From Bathynomus jamesi (Eukaryota; Arthropoda; Malacostraca; Isopoda; Cirolanidae): DNA of 64,000 nt. The DNA is taken from assembly GCA_023014485.1 (NCBI GenBank), contig JAJOZX010012286.1, positions 1-64,000 of the forward strand, written 5' to 3'. The notes under the pieces were generated by a model. The model made no database searches, was not told where the DNA came from, and worked only from the letters and a program-made list of their open reading frames with translations. Position 1 is the stretch's first letter; each line of letters starts with the position of its first letter. Made by a program: the position numbers and the translations under genes. Below are positions 43,100-55,361 of the stretch, one piece after another.

Positions 43100-43179
43100 G
43101 TATGTATGTTATTTATTTTTTCTTTTTTTCTTTCTGTAACCTATATATAGGCTTAACCTTTTTATGTACTTCAGTGTTC

Positions 43180-43201
43180 CTGAGGATGTCATTAGACGAA
43201 A
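43180..43201 (+). ncRNA. Hammerhead-like core, right Penelope copy
   Basis: CTGAGGA, T, GTC-ATTA-GAC, GAAA, lying about 50 bases before the element end. The position near the terminus fits Penelope ribozymes. Confidence 0.4.
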
Positions 43202-43286
43202 GCGCTTGAGCACCATTTTGTGTTTCCTTTCCTTCGTGGTTTTATTCATCATAAATATTTTTCACGTGTTACCTTCGTGAAATAAT

Positions 43287-43333
<47 letters not shown>

Positions 43334-43336
<3 letters not shown>

Positions 43337-44598
43337 GTGTTAGACAAAATAATATGAACACCCGCCGATTTCACCGGTTATCTTTACGGACTGCTCAGAC
43401 ACAAAGTAAACGGTCAAATGACTGGCAAACCTATTTAAATGCGTAACGGAGAGTGTATACGTCATCTGTTATAACCCTCACGTTGTTTTTACAGATTTGA
43501 ATGAATTATGAATTAGCAGTTATGAAAGACCTGTCAGACTTCCAAAGAGGGCAAATTGTCGGAGCGCGGATGGCTGGTGCATCGGTGACGAAAACCGCTC
43601 AGATGTTCAATGTATCCAGAGGAACTGTCTCTTTGGTCATGTCTGCATACCAAAACCATGGAAAGACAAGCACGACAAATGCAATAGTGGACGCAAGAAG
43701 AAGCTGTGTGATCGAGACCGCCGGGTGCTAAAGCGCATTGTGACAAAGAACCATAAGACCACAGCTCCAAAAGTGACTGCAGAGCTTAACCAGCATCTTG
43801 CAAGCCGGTATCGACCAGAACTGTACGTCGCGAGCTCCATGGAGCTGGATACCATGGGAGGGCTGCAATTGCCAAATCCTTCTTCCGCACATCAACATTG
43901 AGCGGTGCAGAAAATGGTGTAATGACCATAAGAATTGGTCAATGGACCGGTGGAAGAATGTAGTCTACTCCAACGAATCCTCCTTTACGCTATTTCCATG
44001 TTCCGGTCGAGTTTACGTCTGGAGACATCCTAAAGATGCTTATGACCCCGACTGCCTGACCCCAACCGTTAAGCATGGAGGCGGATCTGTGATGGTTTGG
44101 CAGCAATATCGTGGAATACTCTTGGCCCAGCTGTAGTACTGCAGGTAGGGTTAACGCTCATGTCTATCTGTCAACATTGGCTGACCAGGTCCATCCCATG
44201 GTCCAAACGCTGTTTCCCAATGTCGGCGCCATCTTCCAGGATGATAATGCACAATCCACACCGCTGGGGTCGTTAAAAACTGGTTTGAAGAGCATGTTAG
44301 TGAAGTAGAACGCTTGGATTGGCCTCCACATCCCCGGATCTTAACATTATCGAGCATCTGTGGTGTCAGTTGGAGCAGCAGGTCAGAAGCCGATTCCCAC
44401 CGCCGGCGTCTTTGGAGGAACTGGAGCAGGGTTTGCTCGAAGAATGGCTCAGGATTCCTCTAGCCACTGACCAAAAGCTGTATGAATCAATTCCCCGACG
44501 CATTGCAGCTGTTATTGCCGCTAAAGGAGGACCACTCCATATTAAGAATAAAAAACCGCCATTTATGAAGGTGTTCATATTATTTTGTCCAACCCCTG
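43334..44598 (+). mobile_element. Tc1-like DNA transposon, 1265 bp
   Basis: Terminal inverted repeats of 29 bases (CAGGTGTTAGACAAAATAAT.. against CAGGGGTTGGACAAAATAAT..) have two mismatches. TA target duplications are at 43,332-43,333 and 44,599-44,600, inside (AT)n. Length is close to that of a full Tc1-like element. Confidence 0.9.
43501..44577 (+). pseudogene. Tc1-like transposase, inactive
   Basis: An amino-terminal helix-turn-helix ([34 protein letters not shown]) is followed by broken frames. Next come WKNVVYSNESSFTLF with the first catalytic position, FQDDNAQ with the second Asp, and SPDLNIIEHLWCQLE with the Glu. In the first motif the usual Asp (SDES) is Asn (SNES), which should abolish catalysis. 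Frameshifts lie near 43,690, 43,850, 44,110 and 44,265. The remaining frame runs to the TIR. Confidence 0.88.
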
Positions 44599-44617
44599 TA
44601 TATAGATATATATGTAT

Positions 44618-44911
44618 GGCGCCTCGATGGTGTAGTGGTTAGCGTCGCTGACTACGAATCCATCGGCCCAAGGTTAGAGACCCGACGGCAGGCGGCGCGC
44701 AGCAAAACCCAGCTGTTCATCCTTCCACACAATAAAGAAAGTGGTTCGTAGATAAATGGTACCCTAGGTGGCCTAGTAGTTAAGAGGCTGGGCTGCTGAG
44801 GGGCGTGGTTCGGATTCCACGTTAAACTGTAGGTCTAAGGTGGAGTGAAAAGCTTGACCTTCGTCTGAATGAACAACTCGGGCGGAAGCTAACCAAAGGT
44901 TAACCAAAGGT
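44618..44911 (+). repeat. Dimeric tRNA-derived SINE, copy 2
   Basis: As copy 1 (33,672), with CTCGATGG in the first head and two AACCAAAGGTT repeats at the tail. It starts composite unit 3. Confidence 0.75.
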
Positions 44912-44931
44912 TATATATATATATATATATA

Positions 44932-46315
44932 TGTCGCGGGTTTGACCGCCCCATGAACTTAGGAATTGACGGTGGCCTGAATTCAGTGGATTGGTTTCCT
45001 TGTTGTGTAGACGGAATTGTATCGTGAGAAGTCTCGTCGAATGTCACTGTCGAAGTTAAGGAACCGAAGAAGAGCAATATGGCGATACAAAGACCGTACA
45101 CGCTACACTTCTTATAATTCACCTTCGTTGACACTCAGCATTTTAAATACATTTTTTGTTTTATTAATCTTTCCTCGAATAATTACTTCATCTCGAAATG
45201 TTACTCTCGAGTAAAATGTGTGACTTTTTCGCAAGGTGATGCATATAATTTATACAGAAATATTAAAGTATTTACGGTGAATGGAAACACGGAAATTCGC
45301 TTTGATTTATTATTGCAGTCACATTTCATAAAAGATAATGAAGAAATTTATAAGAATTTACAGTTTAAGTTTTAGTTAATGATTGATTTGGTAATTCAGG
45401 AATTTGAATGAAGTGCAATGCATATATTTCTTAAGCTAAAAGTTAGAGTAAAACCTTAAGACTGTGGATAATAATAAAGAGGATTGAATTGATCAACTAA
45501 ATCACAGAAGTTAAGAATAGTAAATTCGTTAAATTGAAGTTGATTTGGTTGGTTTGCTCATTGTATCAGTTGCTCGGAGACATGAGCACCGGACCTTATA
45601 AAATTAAACAAAATTATAGATTAACTGTTCCTTAAATTCACTTCTGCAGCACAGGTTTAAATGAATATAAAGAGACGTCGAATCCCTAACAAATCGATCA
45701 CAATTTCTGTGACTTCTATAATAATAAGTCAAATACTAAATCCATCACAATTCCAGTGACCTTTAAAATAAGTCAAATACTAATCAGAGGAGACTGAGAT
45801 TTATATCGTAAATGGGTCAGGATAATAGACGAAGGGTGGTATAGATATGGATTAAGAATTTATGCCTTACCTATGGGAATGGTAAAAGGTTTTTTTAGTA
45901 AAATTTAATTAACAAACGGGAGAAAATGCATTATAAACGCTTAGTTCAGATCGCGTGATAATGGACTGTGGAATGTCGTCTGTGTTAGAGTTAAACTTCC
46001 AAAGAGGTGGGGAACAAAGAATTTATGTATCGCGTATAATGATTACATGATATTACATGAAATTACATGAGAATACGTGATTACATGCGATTACATGACT
46101 ACGGGATTACTTAATTGCTATGCAATACGCATAAAAGAGAACTGCAACGCTGCGACGATATGACTAAGGAATTATGGTTACATGAAGAGAAATAATTCGT
46201 CATGGACGAACTCGATTGAACCATAGAATTTATGACAATGGGACATATACTGTATAATTCTATATGTAATGATACATTACGAATCAATCCACAATAAAAA
46301 CGGACGTCTTCGATA
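44932..46315 (+). repeat. Composite-unit leader module, unit 3 (long form)
   Basis: Near-identical to 33,975-35,367, including both unit 2-4 insertions. No ORF of its own. Confidence 0.65.
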
Positions 46316-48407
46316 GTAACATAATGAAGTCCCTGATTTTCGTAGTGCTAATTTTGATAGTTTTGCGGATAGGATGAGAGTATGGACTGGGATAACTTAT
46401 TTATGGGTAATGACACAAATTTGCATTGGGTGGCGTTTAAAGAAAGTTTTAGGAATATTGAAAGGGAGTTTATTCCTCGTAGGCCCAAGCGCTAGAAATG
46501 ATGGTAGGCCCAAGTGGTGGACTAGGGAAATAGGCGAGTTCATAAACGAGCGTATATAGAGCGTATAGACTTAATAAGCGCAATGGCACGGCAGCTAACT
46601 TTAATAGATATATCGAGCTTAGACATCAGGTTAAAAGATCAGTTAGGAATGCTAAGCGTAATTAGAGATATAGCTGCGGATAGTAAACATAATTCCAAAA
46701 AAGTATTTTGAATACGTTAATAATCGTAAGCCGATAAAAGATAACATAGGCCCTCTAGTGGATGTTAATGACGCTTTGGCTTCTGACGCTCAGGCGATGA
46801 CGGGTATTTTCAATAACTTTTTTGCGACAGTTTTTACCGTAGAAGACGTAAATAATGTCCCCGACGTGGACGATATCGTTCCATTTAGTAGCGAGACTAT
46901 TTTGGATGAAATAACTGTTTACGAGGGTGAGATTGCGCATTATGTCGATAGGCTAAAAGTTAGCAAGGCTCCAGGCCCTGACGCTTTTTATCCCAGACAT
47001 TTGAAAGATTTGAAAGACGTTATCGTAGGCCCCTTAACGAAGATTTTTAATCAGTCACTCGAAACGGGGATTATTCCTGAAGACTTCAAATTAGCTAACG
47101 TCACGCCTATTTTTAAAAAAGGCGACCGCGCAGTAGCTAGCAATTATAGGCCCATTAGCTTAACGTCAATTGTCGGTAAACTTTTGGAATCCGTAGTTAG
47201 GGATCGTATCATCGATCACTTAGAAAGTAGAGATTTGATTAATAGTAGTCAGCATGGGTTTCGACGCCATAGGTCTTGTTTAACTAATTTGTTAGAATTT
47301 TATAACGAAATAGTGCGCGAATACGATAGGCATAGAGCGGCTGACGTTATTTATTTAGATTTTAAAAAGGCGTTCGATACAGTTCCGCATAGGAGATTAA
47401 TTGCGAAGGTCAAAGCGCAAGGTATACGCGGTCAGGTAGCTAACTGGTTAGAAGAATGGCTTCGTGCTAGGAGGCAGAGGGTGGTAGTTAATGGTAGTGA
47501 ATCGGGGTGGTTGGATGTAGGTAGGGGTGTCCCGCAGGGTTCAGTGTTAGGCCCATTGCTATTCGTAATTTACATTAACAACATAGGTGTAGGATTGACT
47601 AGTAACGTGTCAAAATTCGCGGACGATACTAAAATAGGCGGTAAGGTTGTTAACGAGGACGATAGAAATAGGCTCCAAGACGATGTAAATAAGATTATGA
47701 AGTGGACGGATAAGTGGCAGATGCAATTTAACGTAGACAAATGCAAAGTTTTGCATGTAGGTTCTCGTAACAATAATTACACGTACACGATGGATGATAG
47801 GGAGTTGGCGAGCGTTGACGAGGAAGTAGATTTAGGCGTACGGTATCTAAGGATTTAAAGGTTAGGAACCAGTGCCTGGAGTCTTGCGCAAAAGCTAATA
47901 GGATGTTAGGCTTCATAGCGCGTAATTTCGAATTTAAATCGAAGGATATTATATTGCCCCTTTACAAGTCCCTAGTCACGCCTCATTTAGAATATGCCGT
48001 TCAGTTTTGGTGCCCGTACTTGCGTGAGGATATTGATAGGTTAGAAAGGGTTCAGTGTCGTGCCACGAAACTAATTCCGTCATTGCGCAACAAGCCTTAA
48101 AGAGTTAGACCTGTATTCACTCGAAACTAGGAGATTAAGGGGGGAGCTTATTGAAGTTTTCAAAATCGTTAATAACATCGACAACGTAAATTTTGACAAA
48201 TTGTTCACTTTCGATAATAGTAATACTCGTAATAACGGATTTAAGTTGCGTGGCAGACGCTTCATTACTAATATCGCTAAGAACTTCTTTACGTTTAAAG
48301 TAATTGATAAATGGAATAATCTTCCTGCACCCGTCGTGAACTCTACCAGCGTTAATGTGTTTAAGAACCTTCTTGACAGACATTTTAAAAATATTAACGT
48401 TGTTTAA
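46316..48407 (+). pseudogene. CR1-like element A reverse transcriptase (unit 3)
   Basis: A 366-codon frame (46,758-47,858) covers the region from DALASDAQAMTGIFNNFF through the full reverse transcriptase core with FADDTK. Carboxyl parts follow at 47,903-48,100 and 48,201-48,407. Private breaks lie upstream (46,325, 46,490, 46,555, 46,670). Shared breaks are near 47,843 and 48,090. Confidence 0.88.
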
Positions 48408-49054
48408 AATAAAAAACAAAAACAATTAGCAACAGGAGCTCTGGGGGTGGTGGTCGAGGATGAGTCTGTTGACGATTAATGCCAGCTTGTGACATGCCAG
48501 CGTGTGATGCCAGCAATATAAAAAAAAAAAATTAGACTAACACAAACGTTGATGTAGCTCGAAACGTAAACTAACCCACATTTTGTTTAACTTTACCTAC
48601 TTTTTTTTTTTTCTTATCCTCTCCTTACTTTGCATGTCTGTAACTTTTCTTGCATGTTTGTAGTTTGCATGGTATGACAGTGAGTTAAGACTGTGTTTGC
48701 ATGGTTTGTAAGCGTTCTTATTTTACTTCTTTTCATCTTTCACCCCTTTCCTATTCTCTCCGACTATTTTTCTGACTTGTCGGCAGTGGCCGACGGATGA
48801 TGATGGTGAGTCTTGTTTCTCTTTTTCTGATTGAATGTTAACCCACGAGTGATAGGTGTTCCTCCTTACTTAACCCCTTATTCTCTTCTCTTCTCTTAAC
48901 CCCCTACTCTTTCCTTTCTCTCGGGCTAACCTTAGAGTGGATCTTAGGGTCTTTGTTAGCCTTAGCTTCTGTAGATCTGTAGATCATCATCTCGGGCCAA
49001 CCTTAGAGTGGATCTTAGGGTCTTTGTTAGCCTTAGCTTCTGTAGATCTGTAGA
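48408..49054 (+). mobile_element. CR1-like element A 3' tail (unit 3)
   Basis: Copy of 37,460-38,101, with the same internal 60-base direct duplication and the same end. Confidence 0.6.
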
Positions 49055-49692
49055 TCTGTTTTAACTTCAAATTAACGTGAATCCTACCTACTCTAAAAAA
49101 GAAGAAAGAAAAAAATCCACGGCTACATTCGCCACGTCGTCAATAATGAAGTGACAAACAGCAAATCATAAGATGTGGAGTTCAACGAACTTGCCGTAAT
49201 GATAATGATAATAATAAGCTTTATTGGCAGGATATAAAAACTCATAAAATGTACAATATTCTTGAAGCTAATAAGCGATAAGATAAATCGAACAATAATA
49301 CATTTTAAAAAACTAGAAATTAGGACTAAAAGAGAATTAAAAATAAGACACGTACTGAAACAAGTAACAATAAAAACTACTCACTGCTAACACTACACAA
49401 ATAATGATAATGATAGTGACAATACTAATATTTATTGGCAGGGGACAGAGCCCTCTCATCTAAAAAAAAAGTATCCATCAAGGTAATCAATGATAAACTA
49501 ATTAAATAATAAATTTATAAAACAAAAACAAAAAAGGACTACAGTAACAAAGACATAACAATGATACACGTAAGGAGATGAGGAATAATGAAAAATAGTA
49601 ATAACAGCTTCATAAAAATAAAAAGTATGTATAATGGAATGGCTAATGCAGGAGTTAGGTGGAGCTAGACAAACACTTTCATATCAAGAGGT
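49055..49692 (-). mobile_element. CR1-like element B, 3' tail (unit 3)
   Basis: Copy of 31,830-32,462; nested CCTGCCAATAAA ends, no ORF. Confidence 0.55.
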
Positions 49693-50008
49693 TCAATTGT
49701 TGAAGGGACAGTCGTGTGTAAAATTGTGACGAGTAGAGAGATGAAGGAACTGAGTTTTTGAGGCATTAAAAGCCATAAGGTTTTCTCTGTCCAGTCAGAA
49801 ACAGTAGAAAGATCAGACGTCGGGTGTACCATAGCGGCCCCACGCAAAACATTGACTGCCTGTTGAGAGGGACGCTTTGTGAAACGGTTGGAGAAGTGAA
49901 GCGTGGAATCATCGGCATAGGAGTGGATAGGACAGGAAGTACAATTTAATAGATCACTGATAAATAAAGGGAAAAGAGTGGGTGACAGGACAGAGCCCTG
50001 AGGAACAC
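49693..50008 (-). pseudogene. CR1-like element B reverse transcriptase fragment (unit 3)
   Basis: The same fragment as in units 1 and 2, with VPQGSVLSPTLF and YADDSTLHF readable in one frame from the foldback arm. A break near 49,790 (a lost C in the CCCAG run) shifts the rest. Same deletion joint at 49,692. Confidence 0.78.
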
Positions 50009-50778
50009 TATAGTTTTTCTTTTTCATGATGTTAGCCCGACGCGGGCAACAGGCCACTCGCAAAGAAGTCCCAAAAATATAGCTTCCCTCACCAGCTATC
50101 TGCAAAGCAGAGAGTATCCAGCTTTGGGACAGGATTTACAGTTTAAAGCAGCCTAGCCCAGCTACATTTAGAACCTCAATATAAGCAAAATACTCGCTGC
50201 CTTCACGTCGGATTAAATACACCAAAGAAAAAGGGGTAACTATTATATTTTTAACCAAAAGCCAAAACTTAAACTTCAACTGGCAGAATTGAGCGTCCAC
50301 TTTTCAAGGCACATAACATGTCCGTTTCATAGTGTTTGTCATTTACCATTACTTATTCGGACTATACTGGATTTAATTTTCATAAAAGAGTTCCTTGTTC
50401 CATGCACGGTCTTTGCGTATCATAAAAAACTCAGGGAACCATCCTGAGTTCATTCCTTTCATGAAACGGACATGTTATGTGCCTTCAAAAGTGGCCGCTT
50501 AATTCTGCGTTAGGTTTAAGTTTTGGTTTTTGGTTAAAAATATAATAGTTACGACTTTTTCTTTGATGTATTCAATCCGACGTGAAGGCAGCGAGTCGTT
50601 TGCTTATATTGAGGTTCGAAATGTAGCTGGGCTAGGCTGCTTTAAACCCTAGATCCTGTCCCAAGGCTGGATCCTATCTGCTTTGCAGATAGCTGGTAAG
50701 GGAAGCTATTTTTGGGACTTCTTTGCAAGTGGCCCGTTGCCGCGTCGGGCTAACATCATGAAAAGAAAAAAACTATAG
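50006..50778. repeat. Foldback structure (unit 3)
   Basis: Arms 50,006-50,329 and 50,460-50,778, same layout and flanking direct repeat as unit 2. The structure is followed by (AT)n at 50,867-50,906. Confidence 0.75.
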
Positions 50779-50861
50779 TTTGCCATTTACCATTACTTAT
50801 TCGGACTATAGTGGATTTAATTCTCTAGAAGAGTTCCTTGTTCCTTGCACGGTCTGTGTGT

Positions 50862-50906
<45 letters not shown>

Positions 50907-50909
<3 letters not shown>

Positions 50910-51203
50910 GCCTCGGTGGTGTAGTGGTTAGCGTCGCTGACTACGTATCCATCGGCCCAAGGTTAGAGACCCGACGGCAGGCGGCGCGCAGCAAAACCCA
51001 GCTGTTCATCCTTCCACACAATAAAGAAAGTGGTTCGTAGATAAATGGGTACCCTAGGTGGCCTAGTAGTTAAGACGCTGGGCTGCTGATGGGGCGTGGT
51101 TCGGATTCCACGTTAAACTGTAGGTCTAAGGTGGAGTGAAAAGCTTGACCTTCGTCTGAATGAACAACTCGGGCGGAAGCTAACCAAAGGTTAACCAAAG
51201 GTT
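50907..51203 (+). repeat. Dimeric tRNA-derived SINE, copy 3
   Basis: As copies 1 and 2; starts composite unit 4, 6289 bases after copy 2. Confidence 0.75.
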
Positions 51204-51220
51204 ATATATATATATATATA

Positions 51221-52616
51221 TGTCGCGTGGGTTTGACCGCCCCATGAACTTAGGAATTTGACGGTGGCCTGAATTCAGTGGATTGGTTTCCTTGTTTGTA
51301 GATGGAATTGTATCCGTGAGAAGTCTCGTCGAATGTCACTGTCGAAGTTAAGGAACCGAAGAAGAGCAATATGGCGATACAAAGACCGTACACGCTACAC
51401 TTCTTATAATTCACCTTCGTTGACACTCTCAGCGTTTTAAATAAATTTTTTGTTTTATTAATCTTTCCTCGAATAATTACTTCATCTCGAAATGTTACTC
51501 TCGAGTAAAATGTGTGACTTTTTCGCGAGGTGATGCATATAATTTATACAGAAATATTAAAGTATTTACGGTGAATGGAAACACGGAAATTCGCTTTGAT
51601 TTATTATTGCAGTCACATTTCATAAAAGATAATGAAGAAATTTATAAGAATTTACAGTTTAAGTTTTAGTTAATGATTGATTTGGTAATTCTGGAATTTG
51701 AATGAAGTGCAATGCATATATTTCTTAAGCTAAAAGTTAGAGTAAAACCTTAAGACTGTGGATAATAATAAAGAGGATTGAATTGATCAACTAAATCACA
51801 GAAGTTAAGAATAGTAAATTCGTTAAATTGAAGTTGATTTGGTTGGTTTGCTCATTGTATCAGTTGCTCGGAGACATGAGCACCGGACCTTATAAAATTA
51901 AACAAAATTATAGATTAACTGTTCCTTAAATTCACTTCTGCAGCACAGGTTTAAATGAATATAAAGAGACGTCGAATCCCTAACAAATCGATCACAATTT
52001 CTGTGACTTCTATAATAATAAGTCAAATACTAAATCCATCACAATTCCAGTGACCTTTAAAATAAGTCAAATACTAATCAGAGGAGACTGAGATTTATAC
52101 CGTAAATGGGTCAGGATAATAGACGAAGGGTGGTATAGATAGGGATTAAGAAAATTATGCCTTACCTATGGGAATGGTAAAAGGTTTTTTTAGTAAAATT
52201 TAATTAACCAAACGGGAGAAAATGCATTCTTATAAACGCTTAGTTCAGATGGCGTGATAATGGACTGTGGAATGTCGTCTGTGTTAGAGTTAAACTTCCA
52301 AAGAGGTGGGGGAACAAAGAATTTATGTATCGCGTATAATGATTACATGATATTACATGAAATTACATGAGAATACGTGATTACATGCGATTACATGACT
52401 ACGGGATTACTTAATTGCTATGCAATACGCATAAAAGAGAACTGCAACGCTGCGACGATATGACTAAGGAATTATGGTTACATGATAGAGAAATAATTCG
52501 TCATGGACGAACTCGATTGAACCATAGAATTTATGAATGGGACATATACTGTATAAATTCTATATGTAATGATACATTAACGAATCAATCCACAATAAAA
52601 ACGGACGTCTTCGATA
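51221..52616 (+). repeat. Composite-unit leader module, unit 4 (long form)
   Basis: Near-identical to the unit 2 and 3 leaders. The last 200 bases are open in the reverse transcriptase frame here (from 52,415), so part of the leader may encode the end of a lost upstream domain. Confidence 0.65.
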
Positions 52617-54714
52617 GTAACGTAATAGAAGTCCCTGATTTTCGTAGTGCTAATTTTGATAGTTTTGCGGATAGGATGAGAGTAGTGGACTGGGATAACT
52701 TATGTATGGGTAATGACACAAATTTGCATTGGGTGGCGTTTAAAGAAAGTTTTAGGAATATTGAAAGGGAGTTTATTCCTCGTAGGCCCAAGCGCGCTAG
52801 AAATCATGGTAGGCCCAAGTGGTGGACTAGGGAAATAGGCGAGTTCATAAACGAGCGTAATAGAGCGTATAGACTTAATAAGCGCAATGGCACGGCAGCT
52901 AACTTTAATAGATATATCGAGCTTAGACATCAGGTTAAAAGATCAGTTAGGAATGCTAAGCGTAATTTAGAGATACTTATAGCTGCGGATAGTAAACATA
53001 ATCCAAAAAAGTATTTTGAATACGTTAATAATCGTAAGCCGATAAAAGATAACATAGGCCCTCTAGTGGATGTTAATGACGCTTTGGCTTCTGACGCTCA
53101 GGCGATGACGGGTATTTTCAATAACTTTTTTGCGACAGTTTTTACCGTAGAAGACGTAAATAATGTCCCCGACGTGGACGATATCGTTCCATTTAGTAGC
53201 GAGACTATTTTGGATGAAATAACTGTTTACGAGGGTGAGATTGCGCATTATGTCGATAGGCTAAAAGTTAGCAAGGCTCCAGGCCCTGACGCTTTTTATC
53301 CCAGACATTTGAAAGATTTGAAAGACGTTATCGTAGGCCCCTTAACGAAGATTTTTAATCAGTCACTCGAAACGGGGATTATTCCTGAAGACTTCAAATT
53401 AGCTAACGTCACGCCTATTTTTAAAAAAGGCGACCGCGCAGTAGCTAGCAATTATAGGCCCATTAGCTTAACGTCAATTGTCGGTAAACTTTTGGAATCC
53501 GTAGTTAGGGATCGTATCATCGATCACTTAGAAAGTAGAGATTTGATTAATAGTAGTCAGCATGGGTTTCGACGCCATAGGTCTTGTTTAACTAATTTGT
53601 TAGAATTTTATAACGAAATAGTGCGCGAATACGATAGGCATAGAGCGGCTGACGTTATTTATTTAGATTTTAAAAAGGCGTTCGATACAGTTCCGCATAG
53701 GAGATTAATTGCGAAGGTCAAAGCGCAAGGTATACGCGGTCAGGTAGCTAACTGGTTAGAAGAATGGCTTCGTGCTAGGAGGCAGAGGGTGGTAGTTAAT
53801 GGTAGTGAATCGGGGTGGTTGGATGTAGGTAGGGGTGTCCCGCAGGGTTCAGTGTTAGGCCCATTGCTATTCGTAATTTACATTAACAACATAGGTGTAG
53901 GATTGACTAGTAACGTGTCAAAATTCGCGGACGATACTAAAATAGGCGGTAAGGTTGTTAACGAGGACGATAGAAATAGGCTCCAAGACGATGTAAATAA
54001 GATTATGAAGTGGACGGATAAGTGGCAGATGCAATTTAACGTAGACAAATGCAAAGTTTTGCATGTAGGTTCCGTAACAATAATTACACGTACACGATGG
54101 ATGATAGGGAGTTGGCGAGCGTTGACGAGGAAGTAGATTTAGGCGTACGGTATCTAAGGATTTAAAGGTTAGGAACCAGTGCCTGGAGTCTTGCGCAAAA
54201 GCTAATAGGATGTTAGGCTTCATAGCGCGTAATTTCGAATTTAAATCGAAGGATATTATATTGCCCCTTTACAAGTCCCTAGTCACGCCTCATTTAGAAT
54301 ATGCCGTTCAGTTTTGGTGCCCGTACTTGCGTGAGGATATTGATAGGTTAGAAAGGGTTCAGTGTCGTGCCACGAAACTAATTCCGTCATTGCGCAACAA
54401 GCCTTAAAGAGTTAGACCTGTATTCACTCGAAACTAGGAGATTAAGGGGGGAGCTTATTGAAGTTTTCAAAATCGTTAATAACATCGACAACGTAAATTT
54501 TGACAAATTGTTCACTTTCGATAATAGTAATACTCGTAATAACGGATTTAAGTTGCGTGGCAGACGCTTCATTACTAATATCGCTAAGAACTTCTTTACG
54601 TTTAAAGTAATTGATAAATGGAATAATCTTCCTGCACCCGTCGTGAACTCTACCAGCGTTAATGTGTTTAAGAACCTTCTTGACAGACATTTTAAAAATA
54701 TTAACGTTGTTTAA
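52415..54714 (+). pseudogene. CR1-like element A reverse transcriptase (unit 4, longest frame)
   Basis: The 573-codon frame (52,415-54,136) is the best-preserved copy. A linker typical of non-LTR polyproteins (DFRSANFDSFADRMRVVDW, RPKWWTREIGEFINERNRAY) comes first. The reverse transcriptase core follows: GPDAFYPRHLK, RPISLTS, DFKKAFDTVPH, GVPQGSVLGPLLF, FADDTKIG. A private one-base loss near 54,072 and shared breaks near 54,150 and 54,400 separate the carboxyl parts (54,210-54,407, 54,508-54,714). No endonuclease domain is present upstream. The enzyme would drive target-primed reverse transcription. Confidence 0.9.
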
Positions 54715-55361
54715 AATAAAAAAAAAAACAATTAGCAACAGGAGCTCTGGGGGTGGTGGTCGAGGATGAGTCTGTTGACGATTAATGCCAGCTTGTGACA
54801 TGCCAGCGTGTGATGCCAGCAATATAAAAAAAAAAAATTAGACTAACACAAACGTTGATGTAGCTCGAAACGTAAACTAACCCACATTTTGTTTAACTTT
54901 ACCTACTTTTTTTTTTTTTCTTATCCTCTCCTTACTTTGCATGTCTGTAACTTTTCTTGCATGTTTGTAGTTTGCATGGTATGACAGTGAGTTAAGACTG
55001 TGTTTGCATGGTTTGTAAGCGTTCTTATTTTACTTCTTTTCATCTTTCACCCCTTTCCTATTCTCTCCGACTATTTTTCTGACTTGTCGGCAGTGGCCGA
55101 CGGATGATGATGGTGAGTCTTGTTTCTCTTTTTCTGATTGAATGTTAACCCACGAGTGATAGGTGTTCCTCCTTACTTAACCCCTTATTCTCTTCTCTTC
55201 TCTTAACCCCCTACTCTTTCCTTTCTCTCGGGCTAACCTTAGAGTGGATCTTAGGGTCTTTGTTAGCCTTAGCTTCTGTAGATCTGTAGATCATCATCTC
55301 GGGCCAACCTTAGAGTGGATCTTAGGGTCTTTGTTAGCCTTAGCTTCTGTAGATCTGTAGA
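54715..55361 (+). mobile_element. CR1-like element A 3' tail (unit 4)
   Basis: Copy of 37,460-38,101 with the same features; A-run differs in length. Confidence 0.6.

Larger units (their letters stand above)
39968..43250. mobile_element. Inverted pair of Penelope-like element copies
   Basis: Left arm 39,968-41,444 (minus) and right arm 41,776-43,250 (plus) are reverse complements over about 1.48 kb. A 331-base spacer contains more 5' reverse transcriptase sequence of the plus copy. The structure starts GATGAATAAAACCACG and ends with its complement. It sits in the (AT)n boundary between composite units 2 and 3. Head-to-head partial copies are known for Penelope elements. Confidence 0.88.
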
